Assembly: GCF_040566555.1 (NCBI RefSeq)
Contig: NZ_JBEWYP010000003.1
Span: 434,001 to 498,000 of the forward strand
Direction of reading: 5' to 3'
DNA: 64,000 bases
Source: Sediminicola sp040566555
GTDB taxonomy: Bacteria; Bacteroidota; Bacteroidia; Flavobacteriales; Flavobacteriaceae
Position 1 is the stretch's first letter; every line of letters starts with the position of its first letter. Both the position numbers and the translations under genes were made by a program. Shown here one piece after another: positions 16,936-25,750 of the stretch. The notes beneath the pieces were generated by a model, which searched no databases, was not told where the DNA came from, and worked only from the letters and a program-made list of their open reading frames with translations.

Positions 16936-16943
16936 TATCTTCG
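16936..16943 (+). promoter_or_regulatory. -10 element of the TetR gene
   Basis: TATCTTCG, one mismatch from TAnnTTTG, 17 bases before the ATG at 16961. An imperfect dyad (ATAC-N6-GTAT around 16912-16925) just upstream could be an autoregulatory site. Confidence 0.4.
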
Positions 16944-16960
16944 TATAAAATTGCCTAAGA

Positions 16961-17557
16961 ATGTCAACCAAAGCTGAAAGAACCACCGCTTATATCATAG
17001 AAACAGTTGCCCCAATTTTTAATAAATATGGGTATGTAGGCACTAGTATGAGCCACTTAACGGATGCAACCGGACTAACCAAGGGTGCGCTTTATGGCAA
17101 TTTCGAAAACAAAGAAGCATTGGCCCTTTCTGCGTTTGAATACAACAGCAAAAGATTATTGGCAGCAATAGATGAAGCACTAAATAGTGAGGGCAATTCT
17201 CTTCAAAAGCTATTTAAACTAACTGACCTGTATCGTCATTATAGTGAATTTACGTATGAATTGGGAGGGTGTCCCGTTTTAAACGTGGGTGTAGATGCTC
17301 AGGAAAACAATCATTTACTGGCTGCGGCAGTAAAAGAAACCGTAAAGACCATTGAAGGAAAAATAGCTTTGGTGATAGAAAACGGGGTCAAGGATAATGA
17401 GATCAGTATTCCGGTAACGCCCTTACAATTTGCCAAGCAATTATATACCATGATTCAAGGCGCTGTGGCCATGGCCACAATTACGAGGGACAAAAAGTAC
17501 CTATTGAATACCATTGCCTACCTGGACCAATTGATCAGTAAGGAAATTAAAAAATAA
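16961..17557 (+). CDS. TetR/AcrR family transcriptional regulator
   Basis: A 198-residue repressor. The N-terminal helix-turn-helix (about 10-60) contains GTSMSHLTDATGLTKGALYGNFENKE-type family sequence, with the usual Gly-Leu-Tyr-x-x-Phe core. The C-terminal ligand/dimer domain includes GGCPVLNVGVDAQ, typical of the TetR_C subgroup linked to YcdC-like or thiol/electrophile-responsive regulators; the single Cys (about residue 105) is not proof of redox sensing. The adjacent gene is convergent, so its target is not obvious from context. The dyad upstream suggests autorepression. Confidence 0.88.
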   Translation: MSTKAERTTAYIIETVAPIFNKYGYVGTSMSHLTDATGLTKGALYGNFENKEALALSAFEYNSKRLLAAIDEALNSEGNSLQKLFKLTDLYRHYSEFTYELGGCPVLNVGVDAQENNHLLAAAVKETVKTIEGKIALVIENGVKDNEISIPVTPLQFAKQLYTMIQGAVAMATITRDKKYLLNTIAYLDQLISKEIKK

Positions 17558-17559
17558 AC

Positions 17560-18963
17560 TTATTTTCCTATTACCCTAAAAATCCAGGTTTCTTCGGCAT
17601 ACCTGCCGTAAAACTTACTATCCCTAGCCTTTTCAGCCGCTTCCAGACTATTATAGCTCTCAAGATAAACATAGTTGAAATTATTGACGGACCTGTAAAA
17701 CGATTTTGGCTCCAATCCTTTTTTACGTAGTGACACCATAAAATTATCCAAGTATTTTTTAGTGCCGAATACATTGGCTATCAAATAATATCCGGGCTGT
17801 AATCCTTCCAACGTCTCTACTTCCTCATATTTTCCTTTTGTAACACTCTTGGGTTTAGAAGGTTGCTCCGTTTTTAAGGTATCCTCATTTTTGGTCTCCG
17901 CTGTTTTTATATTTTCCGTTTTTCCTTGAGGGATGGCAGCTTGTTTTTTGCTTTCAATGACTTTTTCTTCATTTTTCAACAAATCCTTTCGTTCCCTTGC
18001 TTCTTCTTTTTCGTTCTTTAATTCCTGAGTGATTTCAACTTCCTGTGGTAAAAATTGAGTCTCTTTCTTATTACCGAATCTGATGGCCGTAACCAATTCA
18101 AACGTTGCATCCTTATCCTTGACACCTTGGTCCAATCCAAACTCCATTAAAATTCCAATTGAGAGTGTCTTAAGAAATATTCCTCCTACCCCAGCAGATG
18201 CTCCATAAAAACTATTGTACCCTCCTTGTGCCCAAAACCTTTGACTTGTTAGCAAGGCGTTGAACCCTAATTGGGTCTCCATGTCCGGAATACTTTTAAG
18301 ATAGAGCATAGGCCTTAAAGCAGTTTCCGTTGTGCCACCAAAAAGTTGTACTGGAAAATCATATGCCATAGCTCCAAGGAATACTTTTTTTCTATTCTCG
18401 TTCGCATTGTTATTGGAGCTGATTTCAACTAAATTTTCCGAAGCAAAGGAAAGGCTAAAGGCATCTAGCATTAATCTAACCCCTGGTGCAAACTGCATGA
18501 TAAATTCGTTCGAATCAGCATTTAGAATATTTATCCCCCCATTTGATGAAAATCTATCATCTGCTATTTCCCTTTGATAGCCAAGAACATTCATGCCCAA
18601 TGCAAGTTTAGCATTATCACTGATATCAAATGCATGGGCATAATTCACAATTCCCCCTGTCTGCAAATAAACCCCAGTATTGTGCTGAAGAAATCCACCA
18701 CCTATCACAGAATTTTCGTTAAGGCTGGTCGTATAATTTATAAATGTGGTAGTAGGATCTGTATCCACTGTTTGCCATTGCCACCTGGTCCACAAAGCTA
18801 TCGACTGCGGCCTATTTTGATCCAATGCAAAAGTGGGATTCAACAAGCTAGCATTAAACGTCGTCAGGTTATGTTGTCTAAAATCGCCGGGCAATTCTAC
18901 CTCCTGGGCATTAATACCATGGACAACGATGAAGTATAAAAGAATTAAACGAAGTTTTCCCAT
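17560..18963 (-). CDS. PorP/SprF-type outer-membrane protein fused to a SPOR-like domain
   Basis: A 467-residue protein. The start is taken at the ATG at 18963; TTG at 18969 would add two residues. A signal peptide (about 1-20, ending INAQ) precedes the PorP/SprF beta-barrel region (about 25-300; motifs LLNPTFALDQNRPQ and GGGFLQHNTG). A charged Lys/Glu-rich linker follows (about 310-385). The C-terminal 75 residues (PGYYLIANVFGTKKYLDNF and on to the end) look like a SPOR peptidoglycan-binding domain. PorP/SprF proteins help type IX secretion cargo such as SprB reach the surface. A SPOR tail would anchor the barrel to peptidoglycan. No other T9SS gene is adjacent. Confidence 0.8.
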   Translation of the reverse strand: MGKLRLILLYFIVVHGINAQEVELPGDFRQHNLTTFNASLLNPTFALDQNRPQSIALWTRWQWQTVDTDPTTTFINYTTSLNENSVIGGGFLQHNTGVYLQTGGIVNYAHAFDISDNAKLALGMNVLGYQREIADDRFSSNGGINILNADSNEFIMQFAPGVRLMLDAFSLSFASENLVEISSNNNANENRKKVFLGAMAYDFPVQLFGGTTETALRPMLYLKSIPDMETQLGFNALLTSQRFWAQGGYNSFYGASAGVGGIFLKTLSIGILMEFGLDQGVKDKDATFELVTAIRFGNKKETQFLPQEVEITQELKNEKEEARERKDLLKNEEKVIESKKQAAIPQGKTENIKTAETKNEDTLKTEQPSKPKSVTKGKYEEVETLEGLQPGYYLIANVFGTKKYLDNFMVSLRKKGLEPKSFYRSVNNFNYVYLESYNSLEAAEKARDSKFYGRYAEETWIFRVIGK

Positions 18964-18997
18964 AATCAAAAAAACAAGATTCTAAGTGTCAGGCATA

Positions 18998-19017
18998 CTA
19001 AATTACGTTAAATTTAG
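18998..19017. repeat. Inverted repeat CTAAATT-N6-AATTTAG
   Basis: Perfect 7-base arms in the 84-base divergent region between the PorP/SprF fusion and the phosphatase lipoprotein. It is AT-rich, so chance is possible. Confidence 0.3.
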
Positions 19018-19047
19018 TTAGTTTTAAGGTAATAGTAAATAATACGC

Positions 19048-19584
19048 ATGATCGATATGAAAATAGAAAAACTTTTAGTTTTAGTGCTTTGTTTTGCCTT
19101 CTTAACAAGTTGTAAGGAGGAAAAGGTTTTAGAACAGCCCATGGAATCCGTGGTCACTACCTTTTACTTAATCAGGCATGCGGAAAAAGATAGAAGCAAT
19201 CCCGAGAATACGGATCCAGAATTAAATCAAGACGGGTTGGGAAGGGCAATACGTTGGGCTGAAGTATTGGATTTGGTTCCTCTGGATGCGGTGTATTCAA
19301 CGGATTATGAAAGGACCACCATGACTGCTGCACCAACAACGGTAAAAAAAGAACTTACGTTACAATACTATGATCCAAAAGATATTGATGTGGCTCAGTT
19401 CATCTCTGATAACTTGGGGCAAAATGTGTTAATTGTTGGCCATAGCAATACGACTCCAGAATTTGTAAACAAACTGATTGGAACTCAAAAATATGACGAC
19501 ATAGATGACTATGACAATAGTAATTTATTCATTGTCCAAATTGTAAATGGAAAAGCCACTGATATAAGACTTAAGATTAATTGA
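19048..19584 (+). CDS. Histidine phosphatase superfamily lipoprotein
   Basis: A 178-residue protein. The signal ends FLTSC (Cys22 from the first Met; an alternative ATG lies at 19057). The histidine-phosphatase core has LIRHAEKDRSN (phospho-acceptor His) and VGHSNTTPEF (second His), like the SixA/phosphoglycerate-mutase branch. Being lipidated, it probably acts in the periplasm on a phospho-substrate, not on cytoplasmic HPt domains as SixA does. It is convergent with the next gene with only a 2-base gap, and no terminator is evident between them. Confidence 0.85.
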   Translation: MIDMKIEKLLVLVLCFAFLTSCKEEKVLEQPMESVVTTFYLIRHAEKDRSNPENTDPELNQDGLGRAIRWAEVLDLVPLDAVYSTDYERTTMTAAPTTVKKELTLQYYDPKDIDVAQFISDNLGQNVLIVGHSNTTPEFVNKLIGTQKYDDIDDYDNSNLFIVQIVNGKATDIRLKIN

Positions 19585-19586
19585 TC

Positions 19587-20327
19587 CTATCTCTCTACGG
19601 AGATGTTCTTCAATTCAATCTTAGATAAAAGTTCCAAATCCGCCGACTCGTATTTTGCATCAATGTTATTTATCGTAGTAGCATCATCTTTTGGTTGGTA
19701 GTTTTCGTAATCTACAAACCGGATACCTTCTATATATCTTTCATTATAGGCTACCCTAAAGCGTACTCCGCCTTCATTGACATGAAAATCATACGCCAAA
19801 TAATCGGGCTTAAAGGTTTCTTTGTTGATCCAGTACAGGTAGGTGTCCTCAAAATCCTCACCTCCCCCATTTTGATCAAAAGTCACCTTTATTTTATAGT
19901 AGTCTTTTCCTTTTAAGGTTACCTCCTCCAGCAATGATTTGTTTACAGCAGGATCATTCAAACCATAAGGTAGTTTTACAAAATAATGCACGGAGTTAAC
20001 GGCATTGTCATATTTATAGGCAACAGTATCATGAAGTACTTCCAAGGTGCCATCTATATACCGTTCGAATTTCGCCTTTGACTTAACATCTTCTACCGTC
20101 TTTCCTTCCAGATCAAAAACCCGCTTTAAGACACCATTATTACCAATCCCCTCAGATATATAATGTTTGTCCCTGAAATCAAAGGATATTTTGCTCTTGG
20201 TAAATAACTCTCCTCCGCTTACCTCGATAGCTTTGTCTACAATTTGTTGTGCTGTTAAACTTTCCTTTTTCTTCTCTTTACAGGACAAAATGGAGCAAAA
20301 TACGAATAGAACAAATATATTTTTCAT
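19587..20327 (-). CDS. DUF6503-like lipoprotein
   Basis: A 246-residue protein. The true start is the ATG at 20327 (MKNIFVLFVFCSILSCKEK), which gives a lipoprotein signal with Cys16; the longer frame upstream lacks a signal. The mature part begins with a helix (LTAQQIVDKAIEVSGG), as in outer-membrane lipoprotein-sorting-like LolA/LolB folds, followed by beta-strands with FDFRDKHY and DTYLYWINKETFKPDYLAYDF-type sequence (only key residues given). The incomplete barrel and 'WINKETF' region resemble the LolA-like half-barrel family. Function unknown; envelope lipid or lipoprotein handling is inferred from the fold. Confidence 0.7.
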   Translation of the reverse strand: MKNIFVLFVFCSILSCKEKKKESLTAQQIVDKAIEVSGGELFTKSKISFDFRDKHYISEGIGNNGVLKRVFDLEGKTVEDVKSKAKFERYIDGTLEVLHDTVAYKYDNAVNSVHYFVKLPYGLNDPAVNKSLLEEVTLKGKDYYKIKVTFDQNGGGEDFEDTYLYWINKETFKPDYLAYDFHVNEGGVRFRVAYNERYIEGIRFVDYENYQPKDDATTINNIDAKYESADLELLSKIELKNISVER

Positions 20328-20425
20328 AGGTGTAAATTTAAGATAAATTGTCAGATTCAATTTATATGGCAAAGGTTCACAAAATAATTCTAAATGCTAT
20401 AAATGGTTTATTCTTTTATTGTTGT

Positions 20426-20433
20426 TACTTTTG
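20426..20433 (+). promoter_or_regulatory. -10 element of smpB
   Basis: TACTTTTG matches TAnnTTTG exactly and ends 8 bases before the ATG at 20442, implying a very short or leaderless 5' end. Confidence 0.45.
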
Positions 20434-20441
20434 TAAATGAT

Positions 20442-20903
20442 ATGCAGAAAAACATCAATATAAAGAATAAGAAAGCCAAATTTGAATATGAGATTTTGGA
20501 TACTTATGTTGCGGGCATTGTCCTTTCAGGTACCGAGATAAAATCTATTCGTCTTGGCAGGGCCTCCATATCCGAAAGTTTCTGTGAATTTAATAGTCTA
20601 TCAGAATTATTTGTAATCAATATGCAGGTAGATGAATATTCCCATGGGAGTCATTACAACCATAAACCTAAAGCAGAACGAAAACTATTATTACAAAGAA
20701 GAGAGCTTAAAAAGCTGGAAAAAGAGGTCAATACATCTGGACTAACAATTGTACCCTTAAATCTTTTTGTCAATGACAACGGGTTGGCTAAAATCAAGAT
20801 AGCCTTGGCCAAGGGTAAAAAATTATACGACAAAAGGGAATCTATTAAAGAAAGGGATACCAAGAGAAACCTGGACAGGATCAAAAAAAGTTTTAATAAC
20901 TAG
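20442..20903 (+). CDS. smpB: SsrA-binding protein SmpB
   Basis: A 153-residue tmRNA-binding protein for ribosome rescue. The start is the ATG at 20442 (MQKNINIKNKKA); the frame is open from 20403, but those residues are unlike the family and overlap the promoter. Family motifs are KKAKFEYEILDTYVAGIVL, GTEIKSIR and the basic C-terminal tail KRESIKERDTKRNLDR, which mimics mRNA in the decoding centre. It is convergent with pcm, with about 30 bases between. The tmRNA gene is not in this window. Confidence 0.95.
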   Translation: MQKNINIKNKKAKFEYEILDTYVAGIVLSGTEIKSIRLGRASISESFCEFNSLSELFVINMQVDEYSHGSHYNHKPKAERKLLLQRRELKKLEKEVNTSGLTIVPLNLFVNDNGLAKIKIALAKGKKLYDKRESIKERDTKRNLDRIKKSFNN

Positions 20904-20932
20904 TATTTGCTACTTTTACCAAGCCAATTTTC

Positions 20933-21574
20933 TTAATTTTTATCTTCCAAAAGAGGTACGAACCTAAACGATCCATATTCCATTTTTTCAAATTCCAGTT
21001 CCGATTTTCTAATATAAAGGGTCATTATCTGATCGTTATTGCCCACTGGAATGACCAATCTACCTCCTATTTTCAATTGCGCCATCAATGGCTTGGGCAC
21101 AAATGGAGCGCCTGCAGTAACCACGATACCATCAAAGGGTGCTTCCTCTGGCAAGCCCTTATACCCATCGCCAAATATCATCTTTTTAGGTCGATAGCCC
21201 ATTTTCTTGAAAAAGATATTCGTTTTTTTAAAAAGCTCCAATTGACGCTCTATAGTATAGACTTTGGTTTTTAAATGTAATAGGGTGGCCGTTTGATATC
21301 CACTTCCTGTACCTATTTCCAAGATTTTATGATTAGGCTGGGTTTCTAGAAGTGCTGTCTGAAAAGCAACGGTAAAAGGCTGGGATATAGTTTGATCGGC
21401 ACCTATAGGAAATGCTTTATCCTGATAGGCATGGGCTTCAAAACTACTATCTAAAAATAAATGTCGGGGTATTGTTCGTATGGCATCCAATACTTTGTGG
21501 TCTACTATTCCTTTATCGGCCAGAATTTCGGCCAATTTATTACGCATTCCACGATGTTTTAGGGTGTCTTTCAA
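20933..21574 (-). CDS. pcm: Protein-L-isoaspartate O-methyltransferase
   Basis: A 213-residue SAM-dependent enzyme that starts repair of isoaspartyl residues in aged proteins. Motif I is EIGTGSGYQTATLL. Other signatures are AFPIGADQTISQPF and DGIVVTAGAPFVPKPL. The start codon appears to be TTG at 21574; the residues KDTLKHRGMRNKL then match the usual N-terminus, while the next ATG at 21547 would remove nine conserved residues. It is alone on its strand and faces smpB tail to tail. Confidence 0.93.
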   Translation of the reverse strand: MKDTLKHRGMRNKLAEILADKGIVDHKVLDAIRTIPRHLFLDSSFEAHAYQDKAFPIGADQTISQPFTVAFQTALLETQPNHKILEIGTGSGYQTATLLHLKTKVYTIERQLELFKKTNIFFKKMGYRPKKMIFGDGYKGLPEEAPFDGIVVTAGAPFVPKPLMAQLKIGGRLVIPVGNNDQIMTLYIRKSELEFEKMEYGSFRFVPLLEDKN

Positions 21575-21788
21575 AAGTTCGGTTTTGGATTACGAAGTTA
21601 AAAAAAAGGACGCTATGTGCATTGAAGGATTTAAAAAGTTATCCAATTCATTTAAAGAAATAATTGAAATTTATTTTTTAGAACAACGATTCAAGCATTT
21701 GGCCAAGTACGACTCCTCGCATATAATTTGAGTTGTGAATTCCTAAAAACTACGTATCAATTTTCATGGAAGAATCGTTTCATATCCT

Positions 21789-21796
21789 TATTTTTG
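21789..21796 (+). promoter_or_regulatory. -10 element of the Gfo/Idh/MocA oxidoreductase gene
   Basis: TATTTTTG matches TAnnTTTG and ends 15 bases before the ATG at 21812. There is no TTG at the right spacing upstream. Confidence 0.45.
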
Positions 21797-21811
21797 ACAA
21801 AAACGAAATTT

Positions 21812-22780
21812 ATGCTCAAGGTTGGAGTCCTGGGAGCAGGACATTTAGGTAAAATTCATTTGCGCCTTTTGAATGAATCCCAAAAATATAATCTGGTTGG
21901 CTTTTATGATCCGGATGCCATCAATGGGAAAAAGGTGGCCAACGAATTTGGATACACCTATTTTGACAATATCAATAAACTAATTGACGCAGTGGATGTG
22001 GTAGATATAGTCACTCCTACCCTTTCCCATTTTGATTGTGCAAAAAAAGCCATGGAAAAGGGAAGGCATGTATTTATAGAAAAGCCCATTACCAATACCT
22101 ACGAGGAAGCAGAAGAATTATTGGCACTGGAAAAAAAGCATGGTATAAAAGGACAGGTGGGACATGTAGAACGCTTTAATCCGGCGTTTTCGGCAGTAAA
22201 GGATAAGATACAAAATCCAATGTTCATAGAAACCCATAGACTCGCCGAGTTCAACCCGAGGGGCACTGATGTTCCAGTGGTTCTGGATCTTATGATCCAT
22301 GATATAGATGCCATCCTTAGCGTTGTAAATTCTGAGGTGAAGCAAATTAATGCCAGTGGGGTTTCTGTTATAAGCAACTCTCCTGATATTGCCAATGCCA
22401 GGATAGAATTTGAAAATGGGTGCGTTGCCAATCTAACCGCCAGTAGAATCTCACTGAAAAATATGCGTAAATCGAGATTCTTTCAGCGAGACGCCTACAT
22501 TTCTGTAGACTTTCTCGAGAAAAAAGTAGAGGTGGTAAAAATGAAGGACGCTCCAGAAACACCAGGAGATTTTGATATGGTGCTGCAGAATGCAGAAGGT
22601 GAAAAGAAACAGATTTATTTTGAAAATCCAACCATATCAACCAACAATGCCATATTGGATGAGTTGGAAACATTTGCAGATGCTATTAACAACAATACTA
22701 CGCCCATTGTATCCCTTTACCAAGGAACACAAGCATTAAAGGTAGCACTGCAAGTAATAGCTTCTTTTGAAAAGAAATAA
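21812..22780 (+). CDS. Gfo/Idh/MocA family oxidoreductase
   Basis: A 322-residue NAD(P)-dependent dehydrogenase. The N-terminal Rossmann motif is VGVLGAGHLGKIHL, followed by HVFIEKPITN, the EKP motif that supports cofactor and catalysis. The C-terminal alpha/beta domain includes LDLMIHDIDAILSV, with the His that often acts in catalysis. The longer frame from 21728 adds 28 residues ahead of the Rossmann fold and would span the promoter, so the start at 21812 is chosen. The substrate is unknown (sugar or cyclitol derivatives are usual). It is followed after 93 bases by the hydroxyacyl-CoA dehydrogenase. Confidence 0.88.
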   Translation: MLKVGVLGAGHLGKIHLRLLNESQKYNLVGFYDPDAINGKKVANEFGYTYFDNINKLIDAVDVVDIVTPTLSHFDCAKKAMEKGRHVFIEKPITNTYEEAEELLALEKKHGIKGQVGHVERFNPAFSAVKDKIQNPMFIETHRLAEFNPRGTDVPVVLDLMIHDIDAILSVVNSEVKQINASGVSVISNSPDIANARIEFENGCVANLTASRISLKNMRKSRFFQRDAYISVDFLEKKVEVVKMKDAPETPGDFDMVLQNAEGEKKQIYFENPTISTNNAILDELETFADAINNNTTPIVSLYQGTQALKVALQVIASFEKK

Positions 22781-22873
22781 TATAAGAATTAGGTTAGGTT
22801 TAAAAGATTGGATTGATCTTCTAAAAATCTAACAACACATCAAATAATGATTGAAAAACAGTAAAATCAAAGC

Positions 22874-23761
22874 ATGAAAAATATTGCAGTTATAGGTGCC
22901 GGCACCATGGGTAATGGTATAGCGCACGTTTTTGCCCAAAATGGTTATAAGGTAAACCTAATAGATATTTCACAAGCCTCGTTAGACAAGGGAATGGCGG
23001 TTATTGAAAAAAACCTGGACAGAATGGTTTCAAAAGAGACCATTTCGGATGAAGAAAAATTAAATACCCTTAAAAACATTACTACCCATACTGTTCTTAA
23101 GGAAGGAGTGAAAAATATGGATTTGGTAGTGGAAGCCGCTACCGAGAATGTGGAGATCAAATTAAATATATTCAGGGAGTTGGACGGGATCTGTAACCCC
23201 GAAACTATTTTGGCCACCAACACCTCCTCCATTTCCATAACCCAGATAGGAGCTGTTACCAAAAGGGCCGATAAGGTTATTGGAATGCATTTTATGAACC
23301 CTGTACCTATCATGAAATTGGTTGAAATCATCCGAGGCTACAATACTTCTGACGAAGTGACCAAGAACATCATGGAATTATCCAAAAAATTGGGTAAAAC
23401 ACCAACTGAGGTCAACGATTATCCAGGGTTTGTGGCAAATAGGATCTTAATGCCAATGATCAACGAGGCTATTGAAACCCTTTACAACGGGGTTGCAGGA
23501 GTTTCTGAAATAGACACCGTGATGAAATTGGGAATGGCGCATCCAATGGGACCATTGCAATTGGCAGATTTTATAGGTCTGGATGTATGTCTTTCTATTC
23601 TTAACGTAATGTATGATGGCTTTAAAAATCCTAAATATGCACCATGTCCTCTTTTGGTGAACATGGTAATGGCTCAAAAATTAGGAATAAAATCCGGAGA
23701 AGGCTTTTATGATTACTCGGAATCCAAAAAAGCGGAAAAAGTTTCCGCTCAATTCATTTAG
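22874..23761 (+). CDS. 3-hydroxybutyryl-CoA dehydrogenase
   Basis: A 295-residue NAD-dependent L-3-hydroxyacyl-CoA dehydrogenase of the FadB/Hbd family. The N-terminal NAD site is VIGAGTMGNGIAHVFAQNG, then ATNTSSISITQIG and GMHFMNPVPIMKLVEII, with the catalytic His in MHFMNP and the Glu in LVEII. The C-terminal dimer domain holds NRILMPMINEAI and HPMGPLQLADFIGLD. Length suits a monofunctional enzyme of fatty-acid or poly-hydroxybutyrate-type metabolism. It begins a tightly spaced forward run with the DUF1015, YggS and nuclease genes. Confidence 0.94.
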   Translation: MKNIAVIGAGTMGNGIAHVFAQNGYKVNLIDISQASLDKGMAVIEKNLDRMVSKETISDEEKLNTLKNITTHTVLKEGVKNMDLVVEAATENVEIKLNIFRELDGICNPETILATNTSSISITQIGAVTKRADKVIGMHFMNPVPIMKLVEIIRGYNTSDEVTKNIMELSKKLGKTPTEVNDYPGFVANRILMPMINEAIETLYNGVAGVSEIDTVMKLGMAHPMGPLQLADFIGLDVCLSILNVMYDGFKNPKYAPCPLLVNMVMAQKLGIKSGEGFYDYSESKKAEKVSAQFI

Positions 23762-23769
23762 ATTAACAG

Positions 23770-25005
23770 ATGGCCATCATCAAGGCTTTTAAGGCTATTA
23801 GACCAGCGAAGGATAAAGCTCCCTTTTTAGCGTCCCGTTCCTATGAAGACTATACCGTTAAAGAGCTAAATGCCATCCTGACCTATAATCCATTTTCGTT
23901 TTTACATATTATTAACCCGGGTTTTAAATTTGATAAAAAGGTATCAGGAGGAGAGCGTTTAAAACTTATCAGAAATAGGTACTTGGAGTTTCTAGAGGAT
24001 GAAATCCTTATACGTGATACCCAACCATCCTTTTATCTTTATAAAATAGAAAAGGAAGATTTTAGCTGTTGCGGTTTGTTCTGTGGTACCAGTGTTGAGG
24101 ACTATAAGAATAATGTGATCAAAAAACACGAGGATACTATTAAGCATAGAGAAAACCTTTTTGCAGTATACTTGAAGAATGTAAGCTTTAATGCGGAACC
24201 GGTATTATTGACTTATCCTGATAATCCCACCATTGGAGAAATTATTGGCGAGGTAAAAAACAGGGATCCTGAATATCGATTTTCAACGACCGATAAAGCT
24301 ACCCATACACTATGGACCATCACCAGGGAAGAGGACATTTCAAAATTACAGGATGAATTCAGTAAGATTGACTCACTTTATATTGCTGACGGTCACCATA
24401 GAAGTGCTTCCTCAATGATTTTTGCCGATAAGAGCAAAAAAGGCAATCCGGGGCACACGGGAATGGAACCCTATAACTATTTTATGAGTTACCTGATCCC
24501 GGAGTCAGAGATCAAGATATTTGAATTCAATAGATTGGTAAAGGACCTAAATGGTTTGACGAAGGAAGAATTTTTAATAGAACTGGATACTTACTTTAAG
24601 ATCGAAAAGAAAGGTAATGCCCTATTCAAACCCTTGGAAAAGCATCAGTTCAGTATGTATTTGGATGGTGATTTTTATGCGTTGCAATTGAGAAAGCAAA
24701 TTTTCAAGTTCACCGATGCCCTGAGCAGATTGGACACACAAATACTCTATAAAACTATTTTGGAACCAATTTTGGGCATATCCGATCTTAGAAAGGATAA
24801 AAGAATCAAATATGGTTTTGGCAAGAACAACATCTTCAATATGAAAGATGAAATAGATAAGGGGAATTTTATGGTTGGCTTTGGAATGGTTCCCGTCTCC
24901 ATAAAGGAACTCAAGGATATTGCCGATGCCGGATTGGTAATGCCTCCAAAAAGCACTTATATTGAACCTAAAATAAGAAGTGGACTTACCATCTATGAAC
25001 TATAG
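23770..25005 (+). CDS. DUF1015 family protein
   Basis: A 411-residue cytoplasmic protein of the DUF1015 family (PF06245). The N-terminus AFKAIRPAKDKAPFLASRSYEDYT has the characteristic F-x-A-x-R-P opening, the middle has YIADGHHRSASSM (a Gly-His-His motif that is the strongest conserved feature), and the C-terminus has a stretch of FGKNNIFNMKDEIDKG. The biochemical role is not established; in genomes it often neighbours serine or hydroxyacyl dehydrogenases, as here. It starts 8 bases after the dehydrogenase stop and is followed by yggS 47 bases on, suggesting one operon. Confidence 0.85.
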   Translation: MAIIKAFKAIRPAKDKAPFLASRSYEDYTVKELNAILTYNPFSFLHIINPGFKFDKKVSGGERLKLIRNRYLEFLEDEILIRDTQPSFYLYKIEKEDFSCCGLFCGTSVEDYKNNVIKKHEDTIKHRENLFAVYLKNVSFNAEPVLLTYPDNPTIGEIIGEVKNRDPEYRFSTTDKATHTLWTITREEDISKLQDEFSKIDSLYIADGHHRSASSMIFADKSKKGNPGHTGMEPYNYFMSYLIPESEIKIFEFNRLVKDLNGLTKEEFLIELDTYFKIEKKGNALFKPLEKHQFSMYLDGDFYALQLRKQIFKFTDALSRLDTQILYKTILEPILGISDLRKDKRIKYGFGKNNIFNMKDEIDKGNFMVGFGMVPVSIKELKDIADAGLVMPPKSTYIEPKIRSGLTIYEL

Positions 25006-25052
25006 ATGCTAGTATCAAAAACTTCTAAAACAAGTTTAAAGAATTTTCAAAA

Positions 25053-25712
25053 ATGGCTATTAAAGATAATTTACAAGAAATACTTACCTCCATCCCAAAA
25101 TCTGTAACTTTAGTTGCCGTATCAAAAACAAAGCCTGAAAAAGATATCCAAGAAGCGTATGATGCAGGCCAAAGGGTATTTGGCGAAAACAAGATACAGG
25201 AAATGACCCAAAAATGGGAGAATCTACCCAAGGATATACAGTGGCATATGATTGGTCATGTACAGACCAACAAAGTAAAGTACATGGCAGAATATGTTTC
25301 CTTGGTTCATGGGGTGGATAGCCTAAAACTTCTAAAAGAAATTAACAAGCAGGCAAAAAAGCACCATCGTATTGTAGATTGTCTGTTGCAAATACATATA
25401 GCTGAAGAGGACACCAAATTTGGGCTGGACGAATCAGAACTAAAGGATTTGTTGGGTTCAGAAACCTTTGGGAAATTAGAAAACATAAAGGTTGTGGGAC
25501 TAATGGGCATGGCCACCTTTACAGACGATAAAAATCAGATCCGTAGAGAATTCAAACACCTTAAAACACAATTTGATAAATTAAAGGCAACATTACCTAA
25601 GATTGATACCTTGTCCATGGGGATGAGTGGTGACTATCTAATAGCCATTGAAGAAGGGAGTACTATGATCCGAATAGGAAGTAGTATTTTTGGGGAAAGA
25701 AACTACAATTAA
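25053..25712 (+). CDS. YggS family PLP homeostasis protein
   Basis: A 219-residue single-domain PLP-binding TIM barrel (alanine racemase N-terminal fold, YggS/PROSC/PLPHP). The PLP lysine is Lys25 in LVAVSKTKP. Other motifs are FGENKIQEM, WHMIGHVQTNK and LSMGMSGDYLIAIEEGST, with the phosphate-binding Gly/Ser near the C-terminus. It buffers pyridoxal phosphate and has no racemase activity, lacking the second domain. It lies between DUF1015 and the nuclease gene. Confidence 0.94.
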   Translation: MAIKDNLQEILTSIPKSVTLVAVSKTKPEKDIQEAYDAGQRVFGENKIQEMTQKWENLPKDIQWHMIGHVQTNKVKYMAEYVSLVHGVDSLKLLKEINKQAKKHHRIVDCLLQIHIAEEDTKFGLDESELKDLLGSETFGKLENIKVVGLMGMATFTDDKNQIRREFKHLKTQFDKLKATLPKIDTLSMGMSGDYLIAIEEGSTMIRIGSSIFGERNYN

Positions 25713-25750
25713 TGTTGTAAAGAAACAGTGACCCGCAAGGGCAGAGAAAA

